DNA from: Tiliqua scincoides
Lineage: Eukaryota > Chordata > Lepidosauria > Squamata > Scincidae
Reading direction: 5' to 3'
DNA length: 64,000 nucleotides
Assembly (NCBI RefSeq): GCF_035046505.1
Contig: NC_089827.1
Coordinates: forward strand, 16,615,353-16,679,352
In this document: piece by piece, positions 1 to 11,699 of the stretch
Position numbering within the stretch: the first letter of the stretch is position 1
Layout: every line of letters starts with the position of its first letter
Program-made: the position numbers and the translations under genes
The notes under the pieces: generated by a model
What the model was told of the DNA's origin: nothing
The model's input: the letters and a program-made list of their open reading frames with translations, nothing else
Database searches by the model: none

Positions 1-683
1 AGCGACCCTTAATGCTTTTCAGCTTGATGCAGGCATTGCTAGCTTGCAGAATTTTTACCACTAATCTTCTTACTTCGTTCCTCATGACTCATCCTAACTG
101 TTGTCAGTGATCAATGGGATTTCATTTTTTGGAGTGTCTTGCTTATCTTTGAAGTCAGTGTGTTATCCCTCTGCACAGTCCTTTGTCTGCCAAAGCTTAG
201 ACAGGGCGCTCGTTTGTGCGCTCAGCTTTTAGACGGCTCAGAGCCGGTTTTAATATTTTGAACAAACCGGTCAGGTTAGCCAGGGAAATCGTGTTAATTC
301 TGCTTTGGAGATCAAAAGTTTTGGTTCACCAGTCCAGCTTTACAAAGAGAATTAAAATAGCTTTCAACGGAGCATGGGGTAGATGTTGCCAAAATTGATA
401 CAGATAGGACTTCTTTTTGGTCTATGAAATTGGAACGGGACTGCCGTAATTTAGAATGCGTCATTAATGTGATGTGCCTTCTTCAGATGTTCATCTCATG
501 TCTCAAGAACTATGAGTAGGTGTTATTAGATGTTTTATTTTTTTTCTTCTCAGATTTCATTTTTTCCAAGGAGGAAAATTGCAGAAAGCAGTATTATGTG
601 TTTTTATTCCAAGGGTGCGTTTTTAAAAATTATAATTATAAATTATAATCATTTTTAAAGCATACTAGGCAGATGATATAGGT
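1..683. other. No gene or clear repeat recognised
   Basis: AT-rich sequence with no convincing coding frame. A 60-codon frame from 216 has no recognisable motif and no splice context I can defend. Confidence 0.5.
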
Positions 684-1190
684 TTGAGATTCTCAAACTG
701 AGGCATTACGACACCGCAGTCCTAGAAGCCCTGTCTCTGCCCCCTTTAGGGGTGGGGCGACAGCAATGGCAGTGACGCTATCTTCATAATCATGCCATCG
801 GCAGGGGAAAAGTGTTTTTTTCTTACTCACTGTGAGTTGTGGCCACCCTCTGAGGGAGACGGAGAACCTGCAGGCACTCTGCAGTGCTCCCTGCACCTCA
901 GAACACTGGGAAAAAAATGCAATTGTGACCCTCTTCCAGTTTGCAATCACAAAACCAGAAGCGGGTTGCAATCACAATTTTTTCAGTGTTCTAAGATGCG
1001 GGGAGCATTGCAAGAGGGGTCCATGGGCTCCCTGCATCCCCTGGAGGGGAGCCACAACCCAAAGCGAGTAAGAAAAAAATCCTTTCCCCTGCCAGTGGTG
1101 TGATTGTGGCGATCATGTCGCAGTCCCCTCCCCTCCCCCTGCAAACACTTACAAAATCCCATACTCTCCCTGGGAGTTTAAGAACCTCTG
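684..1190. mobile_element. Non-autonomous hAT element, 507 bp
   Basis: Flanked by a perfect 8-bp duplication atataggt (676-683 and 1191-1198). The right terminus reads, inward, CAGAGGTTCTTAAACTCCC. The left terminus is a decayed version with TTCTCAAACT. The interior is GC-rich, with cagtgctccctgcacct-type segments in both orientations. No coding capacity. Confidence 0.8.
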
Positions 1191-1332
1191 ATATAGGTGG
1201 TATATTGTCAGCACATGCAGCCACAGTCATTACCTGAGCAGCGCCACTCTGCTCCAGCAGATTTTGGTCTTTTTTGTTGTTGCTGTTTTTTTTACGAAAA
1301 TAAGTGCAGAAAGTGGTGTTATGTGTTTTTTA

Positions 1333-1336
<4 letters not shown>

Positions 1337-1372
<36 letters not shown>

Positions 1373-1387
1373 TGTGTGTGTGTGTGT
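1337..1387. repeat. (TG)n microsatellite
   Basis: About 25 dinucleotide units with one GCGC interruption. Confidence 0.95.
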
Positions 1388-1480
1388 CCCAAAATCACAC
1401 CTTTAAGTATGGCACACTGAGACTACAGTCCTATGCAAAGGTCACTCAGGAGGAAGTTCCATTGAATAATTCTTCAAGGT

Positions 1481-1707
1481 CAGCAATATTCAATCACTGT
1501 GCTGAGGCACACTGGTGTGCCACGGATGGTCCGCAGGTGTGCGGCGGGAGTTTGGGGAGGGTCATTCTTTAGTAGGGCAATTAGGGGATTTGAGCCCCTA
1601 CCTGCAGCATGGTGTGCCTTGTCAATGGTCAAAAAAGGGACAGTACGCCTCGATAATTTCAGCACCTTGTCAGTGTGCCATGAGATGAAAAAGGTTGAAA
1701 ATCACTG
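1481..1707. mobile_element. Short hAT element, 'cagtgattttcaacc' family
   Basis: The inverted ends cagcaatattcaatcactg and gttgaaaatcactg match the family ends at 4065, 14820 and 45020. The flanking octamers ttcaaggt and ttggaggt agree at 6 of 8 positions, an old duplication. Confidence 0.65.
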
Positions 1708-1714
1708 TTGGAGG

Positions 1715-3620
1715 TAAACGTGAATTGCATTACACAACTTTCACCCTGAAAAATCACAATTTTTTTTAATTTGCTTCTGCAAACATAGCAAATCAGTTAC
1801 CTAGAAGATGCATTCAGTTGACTTTTTCTTCTTTGTGTTACCAAGTGTCTAATCCGTTGAAAACAAACGAAGGGCTGTATTTCAGGGGGATGCACTCCAC
1901 CTCCTCCTAAGGAATTCATCCAACGCCGTATTGTGTGGTATTTTCACCGAATGCTGGTGTCGATGGCAAGTTCGTTTAGAAGGCTGGTGTGGTTTGTTGG
2001 AAGACCTGGCCCTGTGACAAGCTGTCATCAAAACAAATTACTTTCAACACTCCCTCCCCCATCATTTCATATATAAAGGCATTTGAGGAGATTTGTAGCC
2101 AGGCAACAACAGTTTTAAGCGTTGGGATAAATGGCCCATTTGCTCCTTGCTCAAGAATTAGTTGCGGCTCATTTCCATTCACAAACAAGGTCTGTATATT
2201 CTTGATAAATCCAAGGGACGGAAGCACAGTTTTAGGAAGTCAGCCAAAACAAGTGTGGTCTCCGTCCAGGCTATTCTTCAGGTGCCTCACTGTCACTGCA
2301 ATGTAAGCATCTTCTTTGAAGGACATTGATGGAGTATTTTGTTTTCTCTTTTTCCTACTATTAGCTAGTCGTGCAGTTCTTGCTTTCAATCAAAGCATAA
2401 AAGGCATTTATAATACAAGTGCGAGAACTCTTCTTAGAAAGAGAGAGTGCAGATTAGATGTGACAAATGTCATGTCCCACTTTATTTGTGGATCTATTCA
2501 TACCACCTTATGTACAGTTAGGGTTGGCAACAGGCCAAATTGATTCAACCAGTAAACACTGCCAGGGTCTGAAAAGCCCGTCAGTTCAAGGTTATGTTAA
2601 GGGACAGGTTGTTGGTCATGGTGTTCACATCACAAGACCTCCTGGGGTCTTCCGGGAGAGCTGGGAGGAGCACATTCTCCAAGATGCTGGAAGGGATGGG
2701 CGGGGCCCCGGACCAGCGCAGCAGGGGCCCACTGATTGCAGCCAACTCTGCAGCAGGCTTCACAGACAAGGCACATCCGGGGAGGGTAGAGGGAAAGATG
2801 AGGGGTTGGGGTGGGCAAGATGGGATGAGGACACCAAAAGGAAACCTTATGAGTCTTCCAGGCAGTCAAAGGGGGCAGATACCCCAGGAGATCTGGGTTA
2901 TATAACTTCCTGGCAGGCCGAGGAGGAGGAGCTCAGTGCAGACGGAGTCATACAAATGAATGTTCAACCTTTAGGACAACTAGTACCGGTTGATAACTAC
3001 TGACAAAAGGAATTCTTCACAGATCTTTGCTCAGTTCTCTTATTCTCTTTCCTTAGGAGGTGTTTCAGATTCAGGTCACATTTTGCCTGTACACAAGCAG
3101 AAATGCAGTCACTGAGAAGAATGCCATTTTTCTCTGGCTACTTTTCAGGCACTGAAGTGCAGTGGAATGTGAAAGTTGATTTACTTATTATATTTTACTA
3201 CATTATTCTTTGCTGGGAAAGCAAAATGTAAAGCGCTGGCCCATGACTCAGTTCTGGAAACATTTCAATGGATACATCACAGGGAAACCACTATATAGCT
3301 GAACCAGAATAGTCTTTTCAGCATTTTGTTTGGAGATGCCAGAGAACCTATATTTCCAAGAAGACAGTGCTCCATTTGTACAACAAGGAAATAAAGAAGC
3401 CTGAAACATAAGAACACAAGGAGAATCCTGCTGAACCAGATCAAAAGTCAATATTGTCCAGCATTCTAACAAGGGACAACCAGATGTTTCTCACAAACAA
3501 TGAATAAAAATTACTATCCCATTGCTCACTACCGTCTGGTGCACAGAGGTGCACTGTCTCAGAGCACAGAAATGTCATGTTTAGTTATCGTGACAGCGAG
3601 CCATTTGATAGATCTACAAT
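1715..3620. other. No gene recognised; unique-looking DNA
   Basis: No frame with recognisable protein features. The longest, 178 codons at 2467-3003, has a composition typical of chance frames (GC-rich patch about 2640-2930) and no motif I know. Confidence 0.5.
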
Positions 3621-4064
3621 CTACTCCAGGAGGTCTGGTCTAGAGGGTAGAGCCTCCGTTAGCCCAGAGATAACATCAGAAGGTCACCAGTTCGAGGACA
3701 CCGGCAGCTTCCTGAACGGCTGAGAATGGCGAGACCTTGAAGCAGCTGACAAGCCGAGCTGAGTGATTCCACCTGCTCTTGGTGTGAGCAAGAAGTGTCT
3801 TGGCTGCCCTCCATGTGAGAGATGGAGCTGCTTGTCAGCCTGCGTGGGAGAACTGGAGGCCAGAAGCGAGACCAAACCAGGAAGATCCATTCTGAAATGT
3901 TGTTGGTTCTTGAAAGAGAGAACCTCTATGTTTGTAAAAATCCCCTTGAGGGATTTAGAAATGCCTGCCTATGTAAACTGCCTTGAATAAAGTCAGAGGA
4001 GTAATCCGATGACCAGAAAGGCGGTATATAAATACCTAGGTATTATTGTTATTTATTATTACTC
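3621..4064 (+). mobile_element. tRNA-derived SINE with LINE-type tail
   Basis: The head has an A-box-like tggtctagagggtag and, about 45 bases on, a B-box-like cagttcgag, as in tRNA-derived pol III promoters. A body of about 300 bp follows. The tail is tgccttgaataaagtc, then gcggtatataaatac and an ATT-rich run, as in L2/CR1-type LINE 3' ends. A truncated second copy lies at 26610-26880. Confidence 0.7.
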
Positions 4065-4310
4065 CAGCCATTTTCAACCAGTGTGCTGTGGCACATCAGT
4101 GTGCCGCAAATGGTCCCCAGGTGTGCCACGGGAGTTTGGAATTGGGTCATTTATTAACAGGGCCACTGGGGATGTGAGTCCCCCACCAGCTGCATGGTGT
4201 GCCTTGTCAATTGCCAAAAGACTGATGGTGTGCCTTGACCATCAGTTTAATGCTTTTAATACACACCTTTTAATAGTGTACCATGAGAGGGAAAAGGCTG
4301 AAAATCACTG
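4065..4310. mobile_element. Short hAT element, 'cagtgattttcaacc' family
   Basis: The ends are cagccattttcaaccagtg and ggctgaaaatcactg, an imperfect inverted pair. It abuts the tail of the SINE at 3621. The flanking duplication is poor (tattactc and atctactc). Confidence 0.65.
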
Positions 4311-4589
4311 ATCTACTCTTTGTGAAAATCAGACACATACTCATCACAACTTCTGCAATGTTTGTTTACGATGGTTCAAAACAGAAACTTGCTCTTTTTG
4401 GAACTTGTGTTCTGCAGTTTGCCAGCATGATGTTGGGTAGCCAACAGGGTCCCCCAAATGCACTCTTTCACCCAAGTTCTCCCAACACTGGTTCAAATGT
4501 TTTCTAGAACTGTGCAGAAACCAGAAGATGAAGTGGCTAGATCATCTGGTCTTACTGTATGTAGAGGTGGAAGAAAATGGGACTATGGG

Positions 4590-4672
4590 TGCAATCCTAA
4601 CCTCACTTTCCTGGGAGTCCCATTGAACACAATAAGACTTACTTCTGAGTAGACTTGGTTAGGATTGTGCCC
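4590..4672. repeat. Palindromic miniature repeat (AGTCCCATTG family)
   Basis: An imperfect palindrome of about 80-95 bp: GCAATCCTAAC at the left, a centre reading agtcccattgaacacaat then gacttacttctgagtag, and GGTTAGGATTGTGC at the right. This is one of about twenty copies in the window. The layout (terminal inverted repeats, no coding) suits a MITE; the superfamily is unknown to me. Confidence 0.75.
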
Positions 4673-4824
4673 AAAAACACATAACACCACTTTCTGCACT
4701 TCTCATTTTTGTACACACACACATATTTTTTTATTAAAAAAATAAAACAGTTTTGTTTTTATTATTTAATTGGGGATGCATGGGTAATGACTGGTTGCAT
4801 CTGCTGACACTATACCACCTATAT

Positions 4825-5152
4825 CAGGGGTGTCAAACTCGTTTCATACCGAGGGCCAAAGTTAGCATTCAGGGCGCCTACTGAGGGACGAAAGTGACGT
4901 CATTAACCAGAAAGTGACATTAAGCAACTGATGGCCAGAAATCAGCACTTTGTTCTCATTAACTGCAAATGACAGAAGAAAAAATACACAAATCATGATC
5001 ATATTTCAGGATATGGGAAAACTCAATTTTCACGTGGGCTGCTATTTCAGCAGGAACACCTCAGCACTGCACAGCAGCTGCAAGTCTGAGGGCCGGATAA
5101 AAAGCTTCTGTGGGCCGCATCTGGCCCCTGGGCCTTATGTTTGACATCCCTG
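4825..5152. mobile_element. Non-autonomous hAT element
   Basis: Perfect 8-bp duplication acctatat on both sides. The ends CAGGGGTGTCAAACTC and its near-inverse ATGTTTGACATCCCTG form the terminal inverted repeat. Confidence 0.9.
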
Positions 5153-5944
5153 ACCTATATCATCTACTTAGTACACTTTTTAAACAATTATAATTTATAA
5201 TTATAATGTAAATTTTGAATGAAAAACACACAACACCACTTTCTGCACTTCTAATTTTTGGAAAACACCAAAATCCATGAAAGAATAAAATTGCTATCTC
5301 CCACCTCTATGTGATGCATTCCTTTGCATGTTCGAGGTGTTGAGGGTGAGATCCCTCTGCCTCCAACTCAGAGGACTTCTGGAGTTAATGGCTCCTACTT
5401 TGCACATCATTGCCAAAGCTGGGGGATGCCAACGCACAAATCCCTTATGTTTGTGCATTTCCCACTGTTCTATAATTTCATGGCCTTAGATCATGGCTGG
5501 CCTTAGGCAAGTAAAATTCATTCCAGCATGAAGCGTACTGTATCATTATCAGTTGCTAGCACACTGGCTACATAAGTGTGTCATTTGGTTAGAGCAGATG
5601 CCCTCTGGACAAGATTTGTCGAACATAGTTGATATGCAAAAAAAAAAAGGCATTTACCTCATAAATCATACTGTATTATGGGAAGAAGATCAAGTGCTTC
5701 AGGGGTGGTATGAGTGTATTACACACCTTAGATTCTTTCCTGTTTATTTGTCTTGGATTATTTTTCCTGATTATTTTAGATATTGGTTTGTTTGTTTTTT
5801 AAACTCTTTTATTAGTGAATAATAAAACAGTAGTACAATCGCTAAACAAATATCAAATGTAGAAAGAAAAAAGGAAAAAATAATTTTTTAAAAAAGGAAA
5901 AAATATAAAATTATAATGTAAGATCTGTATACATAAAAATAAAC

Positions 5945-5945
<1 letters not shown>

Positions 5946-6017
<72 letters not shown>
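5946..6017. repeat. (GATA)n microsatellite
   Basis: About 18 uninterrupted GATA units, followed 50 bases later by a short TA tract. GATA repeats are common in squamate and snake genomes (known). Confidence 0.95.
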
Positions 6018-6145
6018 ATGGACATTCGTAAAGAATCTATGCATAAATTTCTAAAACGGGCTTCCGTATATATATATATATATTGAATATATTGAATATA
6101 TATATTCAATCAGAGCACAGCTCTGGGCATGTTCAGTCAAGTGGG

Positions 6146-6382
6146 CTGCAATCCCATCCACACTTACCCAAGAGTCAGTACCATTTACTATCATTGTTAA
6201 AAGAATATACATAGTAGCTTGTTAAAAGTATAGTTCTGTAACATTTCCCCAAACGCAGCCACATACCATGGCAGCATCAAGTCTAACATATTAAAAATAA
6301 AATATTGAAATGAATGGGGACCCACCTGAAATTGACTTGCAACCCACCTAGTGGGTCCTGACCCACAGTTTGAGAAACACTG
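6146..6382. mobile_element. hAT element fragment, same family as 48146-48446
   Basis: Shares a long near-identical core with 48282-48446: the stretch from ccatttactatcattgttaa through the taaaaataaaatattgaaat segment, and the end gtttgagaaacactg. The left end is lost or replaced by a palindromic repeat. Confidence 0.65.
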
Positions 6383-7237
6383 CTCTAGGCTTTGTACCTC
6401 TAGGGCAGTAGCAATTAAGCACCTTAGGAAAATCCTCAGCGTTAAACTGCTTAGCAGTGGTTGTTTTTAAATCCATAATGATTAAACGTTTGAACATGTC
6501 AATTATTCTGCTCCCCCCCCCCCACCTTTCCTTCTAAATAAAAACAAACATACATTTGCAAGGCTGTTGGAAAGCTCAAGTCAAAATTGTGTAAAGAGAA
6601 AGTTCTTATGCTATGGTGCACATTAGTACCTGGTCAATATTCTATTCTCCATTGTTTCAAAGCATGTAGGAGACACGCATTTATACTTTGGTACTTAGTA
6701 CAGAGTGCCTGCCAGGAGAACATGGGCCAGACCAGTAACATGGCAATTTGGCAGGCTGGTGTCAAGAAGCTTCAGATTGTTTCCGCACTGTCCAATGAAC
6801 ACTTGAGACAACAGATATGGAAGAAAGGGCCACTTTATTGTACATTAAACAAGAGGAGCAGAGGCTGAGACCTGCAGTATCCGAGGCAGCGAAAGCCCCT
6901 GTGGTGCGGGGAGGGACCTCTGGGCGGTACCAGAAACCTCTGCCCCCGGGCGGGCATGCACCCGACTCCGAGTCGCGCCCCGCTGCTGGGACGGCGTGTC
7001 TCCTCCATGTCTATCCCTTAAGGGGAAGGCAGCTGGAACACAGACTGCGCCACCTCAAGCCGCTGAGCCTCTGAGGTGGGCCCTGCGATCCCGGCCAGGG
7101 CCTCGTCTAAGTCCTCGTGCCGCCAAGCCCCTGAGGACTGAAATAGGGTTCTGCCCTGCCTATGCCGCCTGAAGGTGCATGCCAGAGTCCCATTCACGCC
7201 TCCTAACAGGCACCACCTGCCACAAGAAGGGGTCAGC

Positions 7238-7786
7238 CTAGCGCTTGACCCCCCCGCTCCCAAACAGGGGCAGAAGTGACTTAAGGCCGCCCTGCAGGTC
7301 CTTAAGAAAGATGTCTGCGCCTCTCTCCGACAAATGAACACCATCGCCCCTATACATGCCAGGTAGCGAGAACACAATCGCAGGATGCATGACCACCCTG
7401 TCACCAGCGCGAGACACCAAGTTGCCAATGCTCCTTGTAACTTTCTTGCGCATCCTCTCAACCTTAGCGCAGCAGAAAGCCCCCCGCCACACACGACGCT
7501 GCAAGAAATCCGACCAAACCAAAGTGGTCTCTGGTAGCCAACCCATAAGGGTGGTGATGTCCTCATGAGCTCCGTTCATCAGAGCCAGACCAGACATCCT
7601 GCAAAGGTCATTTTCGCCCAGGTGGAGCACCAAAATGTCCGGTGGGGGGTTCACATTCAGGAACTCCATCAACATGGGCAGCAGCTGGCCCCATCTCATG
7701 CCCCTCTTGGCTAACCAAGCCACCTGCACTGCCGGGCTGAGGCCCAGATTCGCTCCGAGGGGAGTAGCAGCCGCCCTCTTGCCCAA
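7238..7786 (-). mobile_element. Ngaro fossil: SGNH/GDSL-type hydrolase region
   Basis: Contains LHLGENDL (the GxND block III of SGNH esterases) and, near its end, GDGVHLSERG (the DxxH block V). Known: several Ngaro families carry such a hydrolase ORF of unknown role. It lies downstream of the recombinase in element orientation. Confidence 0.75.
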
Positions 7787-7927
7787 AAGATAATGGAGTG
7801 GCCACAGATTAACACGCGTATGGGGCTATCATTGCGTCCTGCAAGATGAAAACAGAGATGTTATTGCAAGGTATCCATTTTTACGCTGCTCCCCCCACAG
7901 ATGGGGTATGCCCGGACGCTATACGCG

Positions 7928-8790
7928 TCATTTGCGCACGTAGCGCCTGTAGGTTGACAAACGCCAACAACCGATCCTTTGTATGTCTTCCCCTGACAGC
8001 CGTAACGCAGCTGCTGCAGAGGCTGCGCCAATGCAGAGGGAGTGTAGGCCAAACTCTCTAGGCTGCAACCCTAAAGCCCGCAGCGTTGTGAGAAAATTGC
8101 CCGAAACTGGAACAGTGTGAGGGGAGAACCATCCCCATGCTGGAACAGAGCCCCTGAGCGCTCCCCTGAGAGCGCAAAATATTCCCTTAACGCCGCCACT
8201 GGGCACAATGGCATTCCTACCACCTCCTTAAGGGTCACCGAGCAACCGATGCCCCTTTGGTCTGTCTTAGACCATCTGAGGTTAATTGAGACTCCTCCGG
8301 GCACCCAGGTTAGGTCCGCCCTCCGGAGGGCCCACGCAGATTGATCAGTCTTGTTTTTTGCCGGGAACTCGCTGGGACGAAAAGAGCCAAAGAAGGCTGT
8401 AAGCAATGCGGCCCTGAAAAGTTGAACCTCACATGGCGACGAACAAAGGGTCTAGAAGGTCCCTGCGATACCCCCGAGCAATTCTGGCGTGATGGGGCAC
8501 CTGTGGTCCCGGACAGGGGGTGTTTTCCTAGTGAAGCCCTCTAACATCCTCCGTACTCTGAAGTCCTGAGTGAAATCGGGGTAGCCCCCTGCTTTTGAAA
8601 CAGAGGCTATGGCAGACATGAAGCCCAGAAGGGAGCTAACCGCCCTTCCAGACCGCTGCAGGTGGAGAAGGAAAAGCAGCAAGTGCTCAACCAGCGCCGG
8701 CCACTGGCTGGGCAAGCCGGCCGCCCGCCCGTCTAAAATTAGCAAACTCCGTTACCTTCCATGAGTAGCCCATCCGCGTGCTGGGTGCCA
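7928..8790 (-). mobile_element. Ngaro fossil: tyrosine recombinase region
   Basis: A YR/phage-integrase type domain in place of a DDE integrase. It carries the FFGSFRPSE segment with the first catalytic arginine region, a later HSLCIGAASAAA box, and a final WRLSTYRRYV segment with the presumptive nucleophile. This defines the DIRS order. Broken. Confidence 0.8.
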
Positions 8791-10243
8791 GTGAGGCGCA
8801 TATGACCTCGTTTACTTCTGTAAGCCAAGGTCCCAGAGCCAAGGAGGCATGTGGTCCGGGGATGGCGCCGCCCCAGGGGCGAGTTCCCGAAATCGATCCT
8901 CCTGAAATCGAGACAAAGCATCCGCGATGCAATTCTCAACCCCTGGAACGTGCTGAGCTACAAAAAGAGCATTGATGCGCAGGCATTGCAGAACGAACTG
9001 CCGCACAAGCCTCATGACCCTGGGGGATTTAGAAGACATTGAGTTCACTACGGCCACCACTGCCTGGTTGTTGCACCAGAAACGCACCGAGGCGTTCTGG
9101 AACTCACCAGCCCAGATGTGCACTGCCACCACTATCGGGAAAAGCTCCAGGAAAGTAAGGTCAGCTGTGATGCCGCCCTGCGCCCAGCTCTGCGGCCACG
9201 GTGCAGCGCACCATCAGCCACGGAAAAAGATGCCAAAACCAAAACCTCCCACTGCGTCTGAGTGCACCTGCAAGTCAGCCTTGAGCAGCTGCTCAGAACG
9301 CCAGAATGAAACCCCATTGAATTCCTCCAAGAAACGAAGCCAGACCACCATGTCTTCCCGCATGGCCGCTGTGACCCGCACCCTGTGGTGCGGCGAGCGC
9401 AACCCTGCCATGGCCTCGCACAATCTCCGCACAATCTTCCAAATAAAACTGGCCCTGGAAGGCAAAGCCCAGCAGGCAGAAATCTGCAGGATGCACCGGA
9501 AGCAGGCGGAAAGCGGACTCGATATCGCATTTAGCCATAAGCGCGCCTGGGTCGCAGCGCCTCAAAATGCGCACTGCTTGGTCAATAGATGTGTAGTAGA
9601 CCGTGCAGTACTGGTCGGGGATTCCGTCATTCACCGATGTCCCTTTGGGGTAGGACAAATGGTGAATGAGGCGGTATTCCCCTGGGGCCTTCTTAGGCAC
9701 CACCCCCAGTGGAGAAACCTTAAGGTCAGGCAAAGGGGGAGTAGGAAAAGGGCCCAAAACTCGCCCTAAACCCACTTCCTTGGCAATCTTCCTCTGGACT
9801 ATGTCCTCCATGCCCGTGACTGACTTCAGGTTTCGAGCTAAGCTCACACCCTTGGGATGCGGTGAGTGTATACGGAAACCCTGATTGAAACCCTCCCAAA
9901 GGAATTTTGCTGTAGCGCGATCAGGGTATTCGCGCAGCAGCTCAGCCAACACCGGCAGCCTAATCAGACTTGGCTCCTTTGGCAGTGGAAGCGTCACCTG
10001 CCCCGCCTCCCTTCTTCTGCCCTGAGCCCCAGCGCCTAGCTCTCCTGTCACGGTAACCCCTCGGGCATGAAGTGATCGGGTGGCCTGCCCCGCACAGTCC
10101 ACAGTTGTGCAGGAAGGTACAACTTGCTCTGGAACAGTAACCTGACGATGCATATTCATAACAAGCACGCGGGGGTTGAACCCGTCAGCCCGGCGTTCCC
10201 GCCTGTGGCGGCCCCGCCGGGCGTGAATTGCTGCTCCTGGCAA
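8790..10243 (-). mobile_element. Ngaro fossil: reverse transcriptase and RNase H region
   Basis: The RT part contains SPLGVVPKK, RLIHHLSYPKG and CDIESAFRLLPV, characteristic of DIRS-order reverse transcriptases. The RNase H part contains FWCNNQAVVAVVNS and VPGVENCIADALSRF. Broken. Confidence 0.85.
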
Positions 10244-11668
10244 TCAGGTGTCCGCTGTCTGAACGCTCTCCCACAGCAGCACCTCCCGCCATCACAAGTT
10301 GCATCCACAACTCAGAGTTCTTCCTCTCCCACGACAGCTGTGGATTATTATCCATGCACATGTGGAATTGCTCATCATACGCCAACCAACCAGAGCCCGA
10401 GTATCCCCAAAAGGCCCTGTGAATCAGGTCCAGGTACTTTGCCAGTGCCGGGCCCTTGGATAGGTCTCTCTGCAATACCACCCCCATGTAGATGGTAAAC
10501 CCTACTAGCCAATTAGTCCAATTCCGATTTTTGGCTTACGCACTATCTGATGTTCCCTATTGCACTCCCCTGGCCTGATCTCGTGCTATGGCTCCCTGTG
10601 GAGAAGGCTGAAGAGGTCCACATACTCACCCTTCCATATCCTGTCTTTAACCGCTGGGGCTAAATGATCCCCAAGTGGAAGAGCCTCCTCCCCATATGGC
10701 ATAGGGGGAAGGGGGGGAGCCCCTTGAACCACCGCCTTGGAAGCCGGTGACGACAGCGGCCATGCACCCGCTGCCGGCCCAGCCCCGCTCTGCACAGGCA
10801 GCCCAGCATGCCAGGCTTGGGCTGTATTGGCAAGCTGTGGCATTGAGTAAGCCTCACCTTGCACTTGAGGGAGCTCGCCTGGCACTGCATTCCCCACAGC
10901 CAGCTGCGCGCTCACCCCTAGGGCACCGTCCTGCACCTGAGAGGGGCCCAAATGCAACACCACCCCTGCCTGTCGGGGAAGAACAACCGGCGCCACACCA
11001 CCATGCTGATATGCAGCCTGCTGGGTTGTCCCTCCCTGTGGGGAGGCCAGCTGTCCGCCCTCCAACAGCTGCGTAGATGCTGACAAGCATCTTGGTTGCC
11101 CTTCTGGGCCATCCACTACAGACCCTGGACATCCACACTGGTTGTGCGGGACAGCGCAACCTCCCCAGACTTCCGCAATTCCCGTCAAGCCTCCGCCCTT
11201 ATACTCACCCACGTTGGCCCGGGCCCCTGTATTGGGGCTGGGCACTGCAACAGACATGGTTGGAGCCACTGCTGCATCGCTGCCTGCAGAGGCCGCTGAA
11301 GCTTCCATCGACAGAGCCAAAGCTGGGCCTTTGGCAGGCCTCTCACCCTCTGCTGGCGTCACCGCCGCCACCGGACTGCAGCCTTCCAAAGCTGTAAGCC
11401 TGTCCAAAATCCCTTGCAGGATATCGGACAGGGAGGAGCACGCCCGCTTCTCAGGCGGGGCATTGCCCCCCACTCGGGGAGTACCTGATGAAGTCACCAT
11501 ATCCCCTTGTAATGCCATGACCTGCGCAGCTATGCTATCCAGGCCTGGCGTGGGGACCACCTGCCCCGCCGTAGAAGCCCCCGCGCTCCCAGCAGACAAT
11601 GCGGCAGTGGGCGCCTTGCGGTTTGCTCTATGCTGGGACCTGCACATGCTGAAGAGAGATTTGAGCAA
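10185..11668 (-). mobile_element. Ngaro fossil: gag-like region
   Basis: Begins with a small basic N-terminus, continues through a long Ala/Gly/Pro-rich middle, and ends with the GDHLAPAVKDRIWKGEYVDL type segment and a YDEQF motif that I know as the conserved C-terminal half of DIRS/Ngaro gag proteins. Broken. Confidence 0.75.
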
Positions 11669-11699
11669 AGAAACAAGGCTAACCTAGAAGGGAAGTGAT

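Noticed and set aside
2467-3003. Plus-strand frame of 178 codons as a possible gene
   Set aside because: Low-information composition, no domain, no splice or promoter context, and overlapping open frames on both strands.
3627-3705. A tRNA gene
   Set aside because: Has A- and B-box-like sequences but cannot be folded by eye into a full cloverleaf, and continues into a SINE body with a LINE tail.
5946-6017. CRISPR-like or regulated tandem array
   Set aside because: A plain GATA tetranucleotide microsatellite.
8972-9769. Plus-strand open frame of 265 codons
   Set aside because: Exact antisense of the reverse transcriptase part of the Ngaro fossil; no recognisable domain.
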